DNA of 64,000 nt from Streblospio benedicti (taxonomy: Eukaryota; Annelida; Polychaeta; Spionida; Spionidae): contig CM032660.1 in NCBI GenBank assembly GCA_019095985.1, positions 7,956,567-8,020,566 on the forward strand, in the 5' to 3' direction. Both the position numbers and the translations under genes were made by a program. A model generated the notes under the pieces. The model was not told the origin of the DNA, searched no databases, and worked only from the letters and a program-made list of their open reading frames with translations. This document shows positions 42,391 to 53,405 of this stretch, piece after piece; the first letter of the stretch is position 1; each line of letters begins with the position of its first letter.

Positions 42391-42970
42391 TAATCGTGGA
42401 CTGGGACTAAGAGGTTATTATACAGTTTCATTAGTTTGATTAGACCTCTGTCGTTTATGACACTTATGCACGTATGGTCTTGTAGTGTGGGCATCCTATA
42501 ATATGGCGTATGGTGTTCCATGCCAATAAGTCCTGCCACGAGGTAGTCTGCGACAAGAAGGATGCTGGGGAGTCTATTCCAGTCCTGGACTGTCCGAGGG
42601 AAGAATAACATTTTGTAGTACAAAAGGACTGCAAGTCTCGAGCTGCAAGTATCTGTTGTAGACTTGAAGGTGCAGCTGGTCTCTTTGGATCTTCACATAT
42701 TTACTTCCGTCTATGAGGACTAGTTCATGCACAATTTTATACATCATAGCTGGCCTAGCATCAGCACGTCTCTGAGATAAGGATCGCCAGCCAAGATCGT
42801 TGAGCATTTGGGTGACTGTGCTTTGCTGGGTATAATCCTTTTGCGTCCACCTGGCCGCACGACGTTGCACCATTTTTAACTGTTGGGATAACTTCAGTGT
42901 GTAGGGATCCCATACGGTGCTGTAGTATTCTAGATTTGGACACACAAGTGTTTTGCATGCCATACTTTTT
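42387..42970 (-). mobile_element. LINE (CR1/Jockey-like) C-terminal fragment
   Basis: Minus strand: TLVCPNLEYYSTVWDPYT, QQLKMVQRRAARW, NDLGWRSLSQRRADAR, MMYKIVHELV, then after a frame change FFPRTVQDWNRLP. This order is the C-terminal end of CR1/Jockey-type reverse transcriptases. Everything upstream is missing. Confidence 0.85.
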
Positions 42971-43004
42971 TATTTCTGAGTTGTTTACCGTAACGGTTCT
43001 CTTA

Positions 43005-43136
43005 TTTGGGGAGGGGCTATAAGACTTTGGGAGATGGGAGATTGGCCTGAAAAAAATGGGAGATGGGAGATGAGGCAGCCAAAGTGGGAGATAGCCAAAC
43101 AAAGTGGTAGTTGGGAGACTGAGATTTTTCAACATA
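43005..43136 (-). repeat. CTCCCAT-rich array, left
   Basis: Repeated GGGAGATGGGAGAT and AAAGTGGGAGATAGCC units. The complementary array lies at 44480-44590; the GGTTGCCAATCTCCC starts point away from each other, so they are not a simple element's two ends. Confidence 0.5.
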
Positions 43137-43379
43137 TTTTTTCAAGGGGCAACCTTTTACATTTTTTTTGTTACAAACAACTTTGACATATAGTGCTTAT
43201 GTATTTTGCACATTATCGGTTATGTAAAATGTATTTGACTTGAAAGAAAAAATCCATTAGTTACAAATGTAATATAGAAAACAAATACAAAAGTTATGCA
43301 TTTCTTGGACATATACATATTGATCTAGCAAATGCATTTGTAGCCAAAAAAACTAATGCTACTACATCCAACGATTAAT

Positions 43380-43985
43380 ATGTCAACTGAAGCTGGTGTC
43401 CCTGTTTCTGGTGTAGGCAGCTGGCAGCGCTGGCACACACCAACTCTCCACGTGTCTCTAAAGAGCTCGTCTGTATTAAGGAGGTTACAGTCCTTCAATT
43501 CGGATTTCACACATTCCAACCAATTCTTCCTTTGATGTCCTGTACCCCATGACTAAGGATCTCGATGTCCATGACAAAGTTGGCGTAAGAGAAGGATCAT
43601 TTCATATGTCCATACCATCTGATATGTCGAGAGTGCAGTTCGGAGGATACCTCCACAATCCCCAACATTTTCTGGAGCATAGTGGAAGAGGTATCATCAT
43701 CAGGTTTGACTCTATAAATCCAACACATCATAGATGTGTCATGGGGGCGTAGCTGCTGAAGGTCTGCAGCAGATGGTGCCATGAAGCAAGGCAGAATGGA
43801 CACAGGCTGAGAACATTTTCCTATGGGGTTTTTAAAGATACATGCACATCTTTGGATTTCTGAATAAGGAGCAACTTCTTGAACTTTCCCCATGCAGCAT
43901 TGCATCTGGTGCTGAATGAGAGTTTGCATCCTCCTCCTGAGCATGGTATATCTCTGAGATAACATAAACTGGGCTCTGCATGAAT
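43380..43985 (-). mobile_element. RTE-like LINE, 3' coding fragment
   Basis: Minus strand: SMMCWIYRVKPDDDTSS, LGIVEVSSELHSRHIRWYG, then ECVKSELKDCNLLN and LPTPETGTPASVD. This is the C-terminal signature (M-x-x-W-I, R-x-I-R-W-x-G-H, W-x-E-C-V-K) of RTE-type LINEs found widely in marine animals. Frame changes between blocks; dead. Confidence 0.8.
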
Positions 43986-44250
43986 GTGCGGATCCCGTAC
44001 TTTTGTAATCATACTGTATGCAGGACGTAAGTTATGTGCGAGTAGATCGCACGTTCTATGCAAGTTGATCGCACGGCCACCTCAATAAAAACCACTCCCT
44101 GTGCTGACGCACTCATGACGCACAGAGCCCGTGCGTATGTGCCTACAACTGTACTTTGGTCACTGCATGGGGAAAACGTCGTAGACGCCGCAGACCTCAA
44201 GACACCTTGCAGCGACCGCGGCCGCAAGGTGGAATGTGCCCCTCACTTTA
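43972..44250 (-). mobile_element. GGGGCACATTCCACC MITE, left half only
   Basis: In reverse complement it matches the left half of the complete copy at 47018-47556 (GTACAGTTGTAGGCACATAC, GGGAGTGGTTTTTATT). The terminal GAGGGGCACATTCCACC is at 44232-44250. The right half is missing here. Confidence 0.7.
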
Positions 44251-44334
44251 CTGCCATTCTTGTCAAAGTCAACCAAAATGATATACCAATAAAAAATATA
44301 AAAGTTATAATGGAGACATCCATGGGAGACACAC

Positions 44335-44465
44335 CCATCACTTACCCATGCACCAAATGTGGTGCAAATGAACATGATGGTCATTGACTGTGACTGTGAC
44401 CTATGTAGTCGGTGGACTCATGTGCAATGTGGAACAGGATGTGATACAAAAACATATTTGAGGGT
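44335..44465 (+). pseudogene. PHD-finger-like relic
   Basis: Reads YPCTKCGANEHDGH and, after a frame change, CDLCSRWTHVQC: paired Cys-x-x-Cys and C-x-x-C...W-x-H-x-x-C, the form of the PHD finger in ORF1 of CR1-type LINEs. Probably an element fragment. Confidence 0.4.
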
Positions 44466-44479
44466 GGGTGGGGGCGGTA

Positions 44480-44590
44480 GGAGGGTTGCCAATCTCCCAT
44501 CGCACTTTTTTGCCTCGTTCTCCCATCTCCCAACATTTTTCTTGCCTCTCTCCCTTCTCCCACTTATTTCAGCCATCTCCCACTTTTAAT
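44480..44590 (+). repeat. CTCCCAT-rich array, right
   Basis: GGTTGCCAATCTCCCATCG followed by TCTCCCATCTCCCAAC-type units, complement of the array at 43005-43136. Confidence 0.5.
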
Positions 44591-44929
44591 GCTGTTCGTC
44601 ACACCGTCGGAGATTTAACACACACATTGCTATATTGACCGTTGTCATGTCAAAATATCAACCATGAAGTAAGAAGACAACAATTACACCAGCATCATTT
44701 AATCATTACTATGGCTACATCAATCTTGATTGACCCTGCTCTTCCCTTTTTCTCGGAGACATGGCACCCTTTCGAAAGAACATGACAGTTACAAGCTTCA
44801 CTTTTATTTAAATCAACACTATTCATTGCTCTTAGTTAGGTATTGTCTTGAACATTAACGTGCACTGCACAACTCAGGTTGAATAATCTCCTATTCTGAA
44901 GGGTGTTATCTCTTTAAAAGTCATCGCTG

Positions 44930-45900
44930 GAAGCCTGAGACCTGGTGGTAGGACGTGAGAGAGGGTAATGCTGTTAATGAGAAAAGAGCTCGATTCAAAA
45001 CTTTCAAGGTCCTGATCAAAGCTGGCAAGTCAGACAAAGCCAATATCGCTAAAGCTGCTTATACTGAAGCAAAGTTCTTAACTATTGCAACTATCGTGGA
45101 CTCATGCTCACCACCGACCAGGTAATCAAGGAACTTGAGAGGGCGATTTACTATTTCATCCATTGATGCGATGCAGTTCGGATTTATCCCGGATCAAGGC
45201 ACGACTAATGCTATCTTCACAGTGCGCCAAGTACAGAGAAGTACCTTGCTGCCAACAAACCACTCTATCTTGTGTTTGTCGACCTGGAGAAAGCTTTTGT
45301 CACTCTGAGGATCAGAGGTTCAGAATGTTCAGAAGGAACCTCTGATCCTCAGAGTGGCTTTTGTCTGTGTACCAAGAAAATTCCTGTAGTGGGCACTGCT
45401 GAGTGTAGGAGTGAAGGAATTGGCAGTTTGTGTAATTCAGGGCATGGATTCCAATCCAGAAGTTTAGTGCAGGTTAACGAACACTACAGTAAAGAGTTAG
45501 GAGTGGGTGGTCGATGTGCATCAGGGCTCTGCCCATAGCCCTCTGCAATTTATCATCGTGCTAGATGCCTTGTAATGGTAGTTCCATTCTGGTGTGCCCT
45601 GGGAGCTACTATATACAGATGACCTGGTGGCCATAGCCGACTCACAGGATGAGTGTATTGCTAAGCTGAAAGCGTGAACGAACAACATGGAGCAAAAAGG
45701 TCTTAGAATCAACATGACAACTGAGGTAATGGTGTGTTGTGTTGGACTTGACGTTTTTAAGGACTCTAGCAAGTACCCATGAGCCGTGTGCTACAGTGGT
45801 ATAGGTGTTAACACCATCGCCTGCTCCCAGTGCAAAATTTAGGTGCACAGACTACGCATGTCCAAGATGTCAGGATGAAAGCTAGTCCCATTGATGGTAG
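44930..45900 (+). mobile_element. RTE-like LINE, reverse-transcriptase fragment with an insertion
   Basis: Plus strand: SIDAMQFGFIPDQGTTNAIF, KPLYLVFVDLEKAF, then after the 56-bp insert VPRK, QFIIVLDAL, LYTDDLVAIADSQDE, and a small zinc-knuckle-like end with AVCYSGIGVN and ACSQCKIWVHR. The F-x-D-L-E-K-A-F and Y-x-D-D boxes identify the reverse-transcriptase core; Y-T-D-D replaces the usual Y-A-D-D. Several frame changes and a missing palm segment show it is inactive. Confidence 0.85.
45301..45356. mobile_element. 56-bp palindromic mini-MITE with 8-bp TSD
   Basis: Perfect 21-bp inverted arms (45301-45321 and 45336-45356, beginning CACTCTGAGGATCAGAGG) around a 14-bp centre. Flanked by the perfect 8-bp duplication GCTTTTGT at 45293-45300 and 45357-45364. 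Host text on both sides is the D-L-E-K-A-F...V-P-R-K motif of a LINE reverse transcriptase. Ends almost match the 279-bp MITE at 4506-4784. Confidence 0.93.
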
Positions 45901-45950
45901 ACCAGTTATCTAGGTTGAAGTGGATGGTCTATGCTTTCACAGCCCTAGTA

Positions 45951-46210
45951 GGGCCTGCTGTGTCTGTGCCGACAACGTGCGGATAAATCCTCTGCATTGA
46001 ACGCAAGGTCTCCGCACTGCCTCCTTATGGTCAGACCATGGCGTAGGGTGGTGGTAGAAGAAGTTTGGCAAGCCAAATTTCTGCTGCGGCCGTACGGCCT
46101 TAATAGTGCTGCGTCTGTGGCACTAACAGTCACGAATCTTTAAGATCTCCATACATTTTTGGTCGTAGACTGGCTGTAGACAGCCCTTGCGGCGTAATGT
46201 GCCCTATGCA
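45951..46210 (+). mobile_element. GGGGCACATTCCACC MITE, right half only
   Basis: Matches the right half of 47018-47556: GTGCCGACAACGTGCGG, AGTTTGGCAAGCCAAA, TTTTTGGTCGTAGACTGGCT, and ends GTAATGTGCCC. Confidence 0.7.
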
Positions 46211-47017
46211 TAAAGGTGACATACATGTAGGTATGTAATCTATTTACTGGTTTATAGCCTGTTTTGTGTTACTATATGAATGTGATATTAGGAGGATTAT
46301 ATTAGCTGAAGCCACCTATTTACAGTATTGTGTTTTATTGTTAATAATGTAATCCTAATAATGATATTGTTTGAAACGAGCATATGCGTCAATAGTCATC
46401 ATGAAAACACTAAAAAAAGAAAAGAACGAAAAAGAAAGAAAAAAGAAGAAGAAAAAGTGCCGTTAGAGCTGGCTTTTTGTGCCGTATCGAACCACTATCG
46501 TGCCGTACTGGTTTCGGGGCGAACGAGCCGGTGTTCGGTGGTGGAACATAACGCAAACGCGGTGGACGAAATCAAATCAAGTCGAATCCACTTGCCCTTC
46601 TTCAATATCGCTCAAACATTATCTGTAAGTCTGTTGATTAATATTTCTTTTAAGTCGCTCCGTCCGTTGCGATAAGCCTTTAATAGTATCCCAAAAAGGC
46701 TGACCAAGTTTCATAGTATATAGTACATAAGGTTTCAACACTAGTGATTCGTTTACAATTTGAGAACAAGGTAGATTTACTGATCTGTCCTTGTGACCAA
46801 TCAATTCAAGTCAAGTGACAAGTCACAGCACAAATCTACATGCTCACTTTTCAGTTTTTATGTCAAAATCTGGTTACTTTGTTAACCTAATTAATAATAT
46901 ATTCAGATGAAGGCATAGCCTTATTTACGGCCACAGATATAACAAAACCAATTGATGTCTACAGTAATTTTACATGAAAAAAGATGTAAATATTTTTAAT
47001 AAAAAGTTGATAGGAAT

Positions 47018-47556
47018 ATAAAGCGAGGGGCACATTCCACCGTGCGTGCGTGGTCGCCGCAAGGCTTGTTGAGGTCTGTTTCCGCATGCATTGACACAAG
47101 TACAGTTGTGGGCACATACGCACGGTCCCCGTGCGTTAGGAATGCATCGGGACAAGGAGTGGTTTTTATTCATGTGACCGTGAGATCAAATTGCATAGAA
47201 CATGCGATGTACTCGCGTACAACTTACGATCCACGCACCATGTGATTACAAAAATACGGGATCCGCACGTTCATGGTGCAGGGAACGCACGGCCCCAGTA
47301 CTGTGTCTGTGCCGACAACGTGCGGTTAAATCTTCTGCGTTTCACGTAAGGTCTCGGCACTGCCTCCTTACGGTTAGGCCAAGACGCAGGGTGGTCGTAG
47401 AAGTTTGGCAAGCCAAACATATTCTGCGGCCACCGTACGGCCTTGAAAAAACGTACGTTTGCCGCACTGTACACTCACGGATCGTTACGATTTCTGTGCG
47501 TTTTTGGTCGTAGACTGGCTGTAGACCCACCTTGCGGTGGAATGTGCCCTTCGTTT
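47018..47556 (+). mobile_element. GGGGCACATTCCACC MITE, complete copy, about 530 bp
   Basis: Inverted ends CGAGGGGCACATTCCACCG and CGAAGGGCACATTCCACCG; the interior repeats CGCACGG and GTGCGT motifs. No clear target duplication and no coding capacity, so the superfamily is open. Relatives at 43972-44250 and 45951-46210 are half copies. Confidence 0.75.
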
Positions 47557-48439
47557 AAATTGTATCCCCCAGATTTTATCATATAAAACAACATTAAAAA
47601 TGTGGATTGGAACATATGCCCAGATAAAGACACAGCTTTAGATGACCAACCCTTAGATTCTTACCTATGACAATTGTATATTGTATTAAAAAAAATATTC
47701 CAGAACTTTTAAATGCACTTCTTAAAAGTCTATATGACCATTCTATGTCTTCATGTAGGACTTATCCTGTATGCAAGCTAGCTAGCTGAATGCAACAAAA
47801 TCAGTACCGCAGATCATGATCTTCGTCTTCCTTCCATTCACTCTCAGACCCTGTTTCTCCATACATTCATTCTTTACTGTTGAGAATTTTGGTATCAATC
47901 ACTAGGGCGCTTTGCAGTGATTAATGTCAGGCTACATACACAAGGTTTATTATAGATGCCCTGAATCTGTAGCAGAGCTATTTTTACAATTAGATGCGTC
48001 TATAAATTATATTGATTACAAGTTTCTAGTTACAAACACATCTTAGTTGTCTTTATGGAGTAAGTTGATATGGTGTAGCTTACCCTGGCTTTACTTCTTT
48101 TAGATTGTTCTTTTGCCTATATAATGTTTGTCTTTGTTTGTTTGCTTGTTTTAATCATAGCTTCATGACCTGTGTATGTGTACAAAATGATGTTTACCCC
48201 TTTAACCTTGTAACAGCTCACTGCTTGGAATTATATCATTCTGGTTTCACAAACTTGGTCAAAGCTTAGGGTTGTAAAACCTGTTTTCAGCTATGTCTAT
48301 TTTGATAGAATTTCCTAGGTAGAAAGATGTGAGAATTTGTAGAAAATATCTTAGCAAAGAAATAGCCAGCTCAACAGCCTCTGCATATGGATGCATGGTA
48401 AATTTGTATAAGCAAAGATGACAACGTAAAGTGATAACT

Positions 48440-49313
48440 TAAATTAGTTCCTACTTTTTTAGAATATCTTCCTACTTTTTTCCTACTTTTTTATGCTGTT
48501 TCTTCCTACTTTTCTCCTACTTTTTTATAATGTGCTGCTGGAGAGCCTGTACATATGCTTGGATGAAATAGTTGAAAACTTTGGTGAGGAAGAAACTGGA
48601 CCAACTTATAGACCACTTTTTAGCTGCTTTGGAAAACTTTGATAGGGATGAAGAGCACAGAGAGTGGACAACTTTAAAAGTTGCTGTACGCAGATTCTAG
48701 CATAAGTTCCAAGAGGTCTGGGAGCGACATTTTCTCGAGTACGGTGATTAGCTGAAACACATCTGGACACTAGCTGAAATTATTCTGTTACCTCTACTTA
48801 ATACAGTCTGCTGTGAACTGGCATTCAGTGTAAATAAAAGTGATTAAATCTGAATGGAGATCTTCACTCTCACCTGGTACTTTAGAACAGCTGATGAAGT
48901 TGAAACTTGAAAGCAAGGACTTCAGTGACCTGCAAGATAAGACCATTCATGCAGCACTTCAGGTTGGGTGGACTTCAGGCAAGAAGTCAAGGCGGCAAAA
49001 TTTAATGGACTAATTTAATTGAATAATTTGTCATTTTTGTTCAACTTTGTATTCTTAAAATGTTCTGCAGTTACTTATACAAAATTAAATCAACAAAACT
49101 TTGTTTGTTCCATTTTAATTGAATTTTCTAAGTCTCACGATTGCAAAAAAAGAGAGCTTATAATATAATACTCACCTGTGCACTCACCTGCAACACAAGC
49201 TAAATTTGATCCCCCTAATGTGAAGGGAAAGTAAAAAATGTTCAAGGGGCAAGTGAATTCACAGGGGTACTTGCCCATGGGCAAGTGCTTTCAAATTTAA
49301 GCTTCGACCCCTG
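48440..49313 (+). mobile_element. hAT element relic: transposase end and 3' terminus
   Basis: TCCTACTTTTTT repeats (48450-48530) are followed by a decayed transposase end whose frames read LNTVCCELAFSVN, LSPGTLEQLMKLKLES, the hAT dimerisation region. The 3' terminus near 49240-49313 carries GGGCAAGTGCTTTC and ends GCTTCGACCCCTG, the inverse of a CAGGGGTCGAAGC hAT end. The 5' end was not located. Confidence 0.65.
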
Positions 49314-49329
49314 TTCCCGTTCTATGGAC

Positions 49330-49620
49330 TAGTATGATTTTTCTCCTATTCGTGGCCCTGGTGATACAAGTTTTGCCACTTTGTGTCGCCAATCAGTTCC
49401 GTGGTACATCTGCCGCAATGTTGCTGATCCCACACACAGTGTGTCGCCACTGCTAGATGGTATAAGCACCAAACACGAGGTTTAGAAGCCTCATAAGAAG
49501 ACATGTCCCGTGTAGAGAGCCAACCCTCTGCACGCAAAAGAACTCACCTAGCTTTTAACAATAGCTAGTGTGATCCCTCTATATCCGAGGCTCAGATCGT
49601 TGCCTAACTTGCCGTTGGAG
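49330..49620 (+). mobile_element. SINE B, copy 1
   Basis: Body motifs GTGTCGCCA, GACATGTCCCGTGTAGAGAG, CCCTCTGCACGCAAAAGAAC and CTAGTGTGATCCC recur at 49765-50115, 54640-54920 and 55805-55975. Confidence 0.65.
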
Positions 49621-49764
49621 GTCCATGTTCCCTCTGCAATAATCATTAGCAAGTGGATGACTGCAGAGTATCCAGACAAACAAACAATCCTAGATCATGT
49701 TATTAATATTGTAGACATTAGATTACTATAATATCACTGTTTAATACAGCTTTTCTGTTCCCTC

Positions 49765-50115
49765 AACTGTGGTCCTCAGTGGTTAGAGCGCACGACCTGA
49801 AAACGAGTTTTGCCTGCGTTGCAAATTTGCGTCCTGGCCATGGCAGACTCAGTGTCGCCAAAACTGTTGCGCCGAACGTCTGCTACTGAGTTGCTGATCT
49901 CTACAGAGCTTGTCGCCACAGTACAGTGTTACCACTAGAGGGTGGCGAATCCAAGCGTGAGGTTTGGAAGCTTCTTTAAAAGACGTGTCCCGTGTAGAGG
50001 ACAGTCATCCCTCTGCACGTAAAAGAACTCACCTAGTTTGAAAACAATAGCTAGTGTGATCCCTTCACACACCCTTGGCTCAGTTGGTTACCTAACCTGC
50101 CGAAACAAACAGGAC
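49765..50115 (+). mobile_element. SINE B, copy 2, with tRNA-like head
   Basis: Head GGTCCTCAGTGGTTAGAGCG resembles a tRNA A-box region, GCGTTGCAAATTTGCGTC the B-box region. The body carries CCGTGTAGAGGACAGTC and CCCTCTGCACGTAAAAGAAC. Tail ends CTCAGTTGGTTACC. Confidence 0.65.
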
Positions 50116-50915
50116 AACATTGGAAATAAGCTTTACATATGTATGTACGCTTTCATGTGCTATCATAGGATCATTAGTTCCTGAAGAATGTCAATCAATC
50201 AATTAGATGTACTAACATCCATTATTACCACAAATGTTAAATACAGACTACAGTAGTACCGGTATGCAAAAAAACCTATAGCTACCTTTTTTTACTAATG
50301 CAAAACAACTATAAAGAGTTCAATTATTTATTAAATTAGGTTTGTACGATGTTACCATGCTATGAAAATTCTTGTGACAATGACGAATATGAAGACAGCA
50401 TTGCTAGAAAAGATATGAAACTAATAATTACCATTGATGATTAAAGGAAAACATCGTGCACGTTGTCAAAAGTCAGTACACTCATCATCGCCCGCGTAGG
50501 TAGACTAGTACCGTACAGTAACACGTAAGAACCCATGGTTAAGAAACTTGGTGGCTCTATATAGTCAAAATCCAATGCTTATTCATCGCCAAATAGGGGT
50601 AGGGCGTAGTATACGAATATATGCCCCTGGGCTTGTAAGTGGGAACTTTTTCCATTTTCAAAAGGTCAAAAAAGTGCTGTTTTACGGTTATAAGCCCATG
50701 GGCTTTAATGCGCGGGAATATGGTATGCAACAAAACCTATAGCTACCTTCTTTTACTAATGCAAAACAACTATAAAGAGAATTTGACCTTCGACATGCTT
50801 TCAAGATTACAATATTGATATTTCAACTAAATACAAACAAATATCATTTAACTATCACATCAGTTAATGAAGCAAAACTTATACATGATCATTTATACCA
50901 ATTATCACCAACTTC

Positions 50916-51645
50916 CAGTGTTCATCCCAGGATGCGTTTTTGCGTTTTTTTGCACATCTGCCAGATAAAAAACGCATTTCACTACAACAGCTGCGCCCTA
51001 GAGGACGCACATATCATCCGACAAACGCATATCAACACTTGCTATGTGCCCATAAAAGACTTTTATTGAAAAAATAATGCTGAAATATGTTTGTTTACAT
51101 ACTCACAGTCATTATACGCACCGGCGACGCTGATTGGTCAATCGTGAAAGACGTATTAAGTTTTTTCTGCTGGTGACTTTCACAAGAGCATGGCATGTTC
51201 AGATTTTAACATTTTCGGTTTCCATTATGATTTTTAACGTTTGCGTTGTGAAAATGTAAGTGTGGCCATGAAATATGGTTGACTCTCAAAGGAATCGACT
51301 GTCAGAAGACAAGCTCCAGCAGCTGATGACAGTGTCAATAGAGGCCCCAAGTATTGATAATTTTAATTTCATTGAAGTTGTTGACATTTGGAAATCTTTG
51401 AAAAAAAGAAAAATATCTCACGTTTCAAATAAAAAATGAATAAGAGAAGTGCTGCTAATTTGACCCATTGATTGGTTGTTACATGATATTCAATAAAATT
51501 TAATAAAAAACAGTTTTTTTTTATGTTATTACATATCGTTAATTGCAGTCTGAATCGCTGGGCCCATATCTACACTTCAAAAACCCATGTTTTTCAATCC
51601 AAGGGGCCCTGGACCCACATACTCCAAAGTCTGGGATGAACACTG
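50916..51645 (+). mobile_element. hAT element, 730 bp, with transposase C-terminal remnant
   Basis: Ends CAGTGTTCATCCCAG in inverted orientation and a perfect 6-bp duplication AACTTC (50910-50915, 51646-51651). The matching site in the second copy of the block (near 57690) has one AACTTC and no element. Carries an ORF end at 51275-51439. Confidence 0.92.
51275..51439 (+). pseudogene. hAT transposase dimerisation-domain remnant
   Basis: 54 codons ending in TGA: SQRNRLSEDKLQQLMTVSIE and DNFNFIEVVDIWKSLKKRK. The N-R-L-S-x-x-x-L-x-x-L-M-x-x-S-I-E pattern is the C-terminal end of hAT transposases. The DNA-binding and catalytic parts are absent, so the element depends on others for movement. Confidence 0.75.
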
Positions 51646-52051
51646 AACTTCATCATCATCCTTATTTCTCAGAAAATGAAACAAAGTTTCCCTCAGATAA
51701 CAATTTGTCAAATATGTATTACCTTCATATTGGCAGAAATAAAAGTACAATATGTTGAATTAAAATCTCTCATATATAGTTATCCCATATATGAGTATTA
51801 CAGATTTCAAGCACTACATGTAAATGGAAAAGTATCAGATTGTATGTAATTGTTTCATCTACAATAAAGTCGTGTGTTGTCTTTTTTTTTCGTCATAATT
51901 GTAACATAGTTTCTATTTTACAAACATTTCATGCAAAGCTGGATGCATGTTTCTAGAAGTGTTAATTTGCAGGAAGTTCAATGGTACTCAGTTTTTCTAT
52001 CAGATAAAATCAGCGCATATATGTCTCTGTTGTGAGGTGTGTGTGACTGCC

Positions 52052-52152
52052 TCAGCAATGCTTGACCTGGGTGTCTGGCTCCTCTTGTGTTGGGGGTGGC
52101 CGAGGCTCATCTCTGTCTGCGTCTTCTACAAGATTGAATGCTATTTCAAAGA
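52052..52152 (-). CDS. receptor copy 1, last coding exon
   Basis: Second copy of exon 58093-58193 with the same acceptor (ATTTTCAG|TC) and stop. Encodes EIAFNLVEDADRDEPRPPPT, QEEPDTQVKHC. One conservative change (E for D) is visible against the other copy. The TRAF-like motif is kept. Confidence 0.65.
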
Positions 52153-52489
52153 CTGAAAATATAACAGATTACATGTACAGTAGAACCTCTGTTACGACCA
52201 CCTGCGTACTAGCCTCACGTTGTCGTTATCGGCAGGTGTTCTATACATGTATATAGCAGCTTTGAGATGTTTTTTGACAGGTTCATATACATTTACATGT
52301 ACATTTTAGAATTTTTCGTAAGTCGTCTAGTTCGGTTTTAAATCATGCACATTTTCAGATTTTAGTGCATTCCCTTCAATTTTGTATATATATATGTATA
52401 TTCTATAAGCTGTGATATGATTCAAGTCTCATTTCGCCTTGCCGACGAATCCTTTTTCTTTTTTAGATGAAATCAGTTGCACACTGCTC

Positions 52490-52690
52490 CATGATACCTA
52501 CACGTGAAATAGGTATAGGTCAGGTGTAGTGAATGCTAATGTGAGTAGTTAGCATGTTTGCACTACAGCAGCAACTGCAGTATGCAGCCAGTGTTGTATG
52601 CTCCCCAGGAAAGGTAAAAATTGAGACACCAATGAGCTGGTGTAAATTAGTCGACTAAGTGGATAGTAGACTATAAACATTTACATTTAC
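52490..52690 (+). mobile_element. SINE A 3' part touching a splice donor, copy 1
   Basis: CTCCATGATACCTACACG, GTGTAGTGAATGCTAATGTG, CCAATGAGCTGGTGTAAAT and the tail ACATTTACATTTAC run up to the edge of exon 52691-52824. On the minus strand the tail supplies GTAAATG, the exon's 5' splice site. Confidence 0.7.
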
Positions 52691-52824
52691 CATTATCAGC
52701 CCCAATCTGCTCATGGCTCGTACGCATATTTCTGTGGTCTTCTAATATAACATCGGGATAGAGAGCCAGCACCACAGGTTCCTCACAGGATGAATGGTCT
52801 GAGCATTGAACCGGGCTCTTGTAC
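52691..52824 (-). CDS. receptor copy 1, third coding exon
   Basis: Counterpart of 58760-58896: acceptor ATTTGGCAG|G, donor AATG|GTAAATG. Encodes VQCSDHSSCEEPVVLALYPD and EDHRNMRTSHEQIGADN. It is three bases shorter (one Ile lost) and has Pro for Arg near the start; frame maintained. Confidence 0.65.
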
Positions 52825-52920
52825 CTGCCAAATATGGGCGTAAAATGGAAGTTTAATTCAAATAGTATGCATCCAAGTAATATAATCTCAATATATACTT
52901 CTATGCATTGTAAAACTTAC

Positions 52921-53405
52921 ATATCATGGGATGTTTCCATTTCGTCTTCTGGAAGTTGAGGACCGTCTTTTGTATTGCCAGTTTCTCCATATTTCATCTC
53001 GGCTCGTGTACAAACTGAACTACCAGGTTGCATGCAATGACTGGTTTTATATGCAATGACTGGCAGCGCAGCATCTTTACTTGGTTTCTTATGCAATTTG
53101 GAAATGTTATCATTTCTAGTGAAAATGGTTCTGCAAGCTTGATTTTGCAAGAAAGGACCGGTCTCATCGCAGTTCTGTTGCTCAACTTGTTGGCTGCAAG
53201 TCTCATGATAGATGCTGCCAATGTTCGCTTCGCTCTGTGAATCGCAAATATCAGGTGTGATTTCGTTTTCTGTTACGATTTTCTGACCACCCGGGTGAAT
53301 GCCATTCAAAAATCTTTCATCTGGTAAATCTTTGCAGTTTAATAATCCTCCTTCAGGTGAATCATTCAAACCTCCGAACTTCGTCCATTGGGATATTTTC
53401 TTCTT
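52921..53405 (-). CDS. receptor copy 1, cytoplasmic-tail exon
   Basis: Counterpart of 58993-59477 and the same length, 485 nt. It has one base fewer at its 5' edge and one more about 25 bases later, so only the first nine or so codons differ (KKKISQWTK for DEENIPMDE) and the rest is in frame: FGGLNDSPEGGLLNCKDL, RTIFTRNDNISKLHKKPSK. Four further residue changes (E/K, Y/D, V/D, G/R). Donor ATAT|GTAAGT differs from ATAG|GTAAGT. No extracellular or membrane exon accompanies this copy before the gap at 54322, so it is a partial gene, a pseudogene or an alternate haplotype. Confidence 0.6.

Noticed and set aside
44058-44387. 109-residue plus-strand ORF
   Set aside because: Mostly the GGGGCACATTCCACC MITE half copy; equivalent ORFs appear in the other copy at 47042-47245.
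46328-46675. 115-residue plus-strand ORF
   Set aside because: Starts in AT-rich DNA and an A-rich run; no recognisable motif or splice context.
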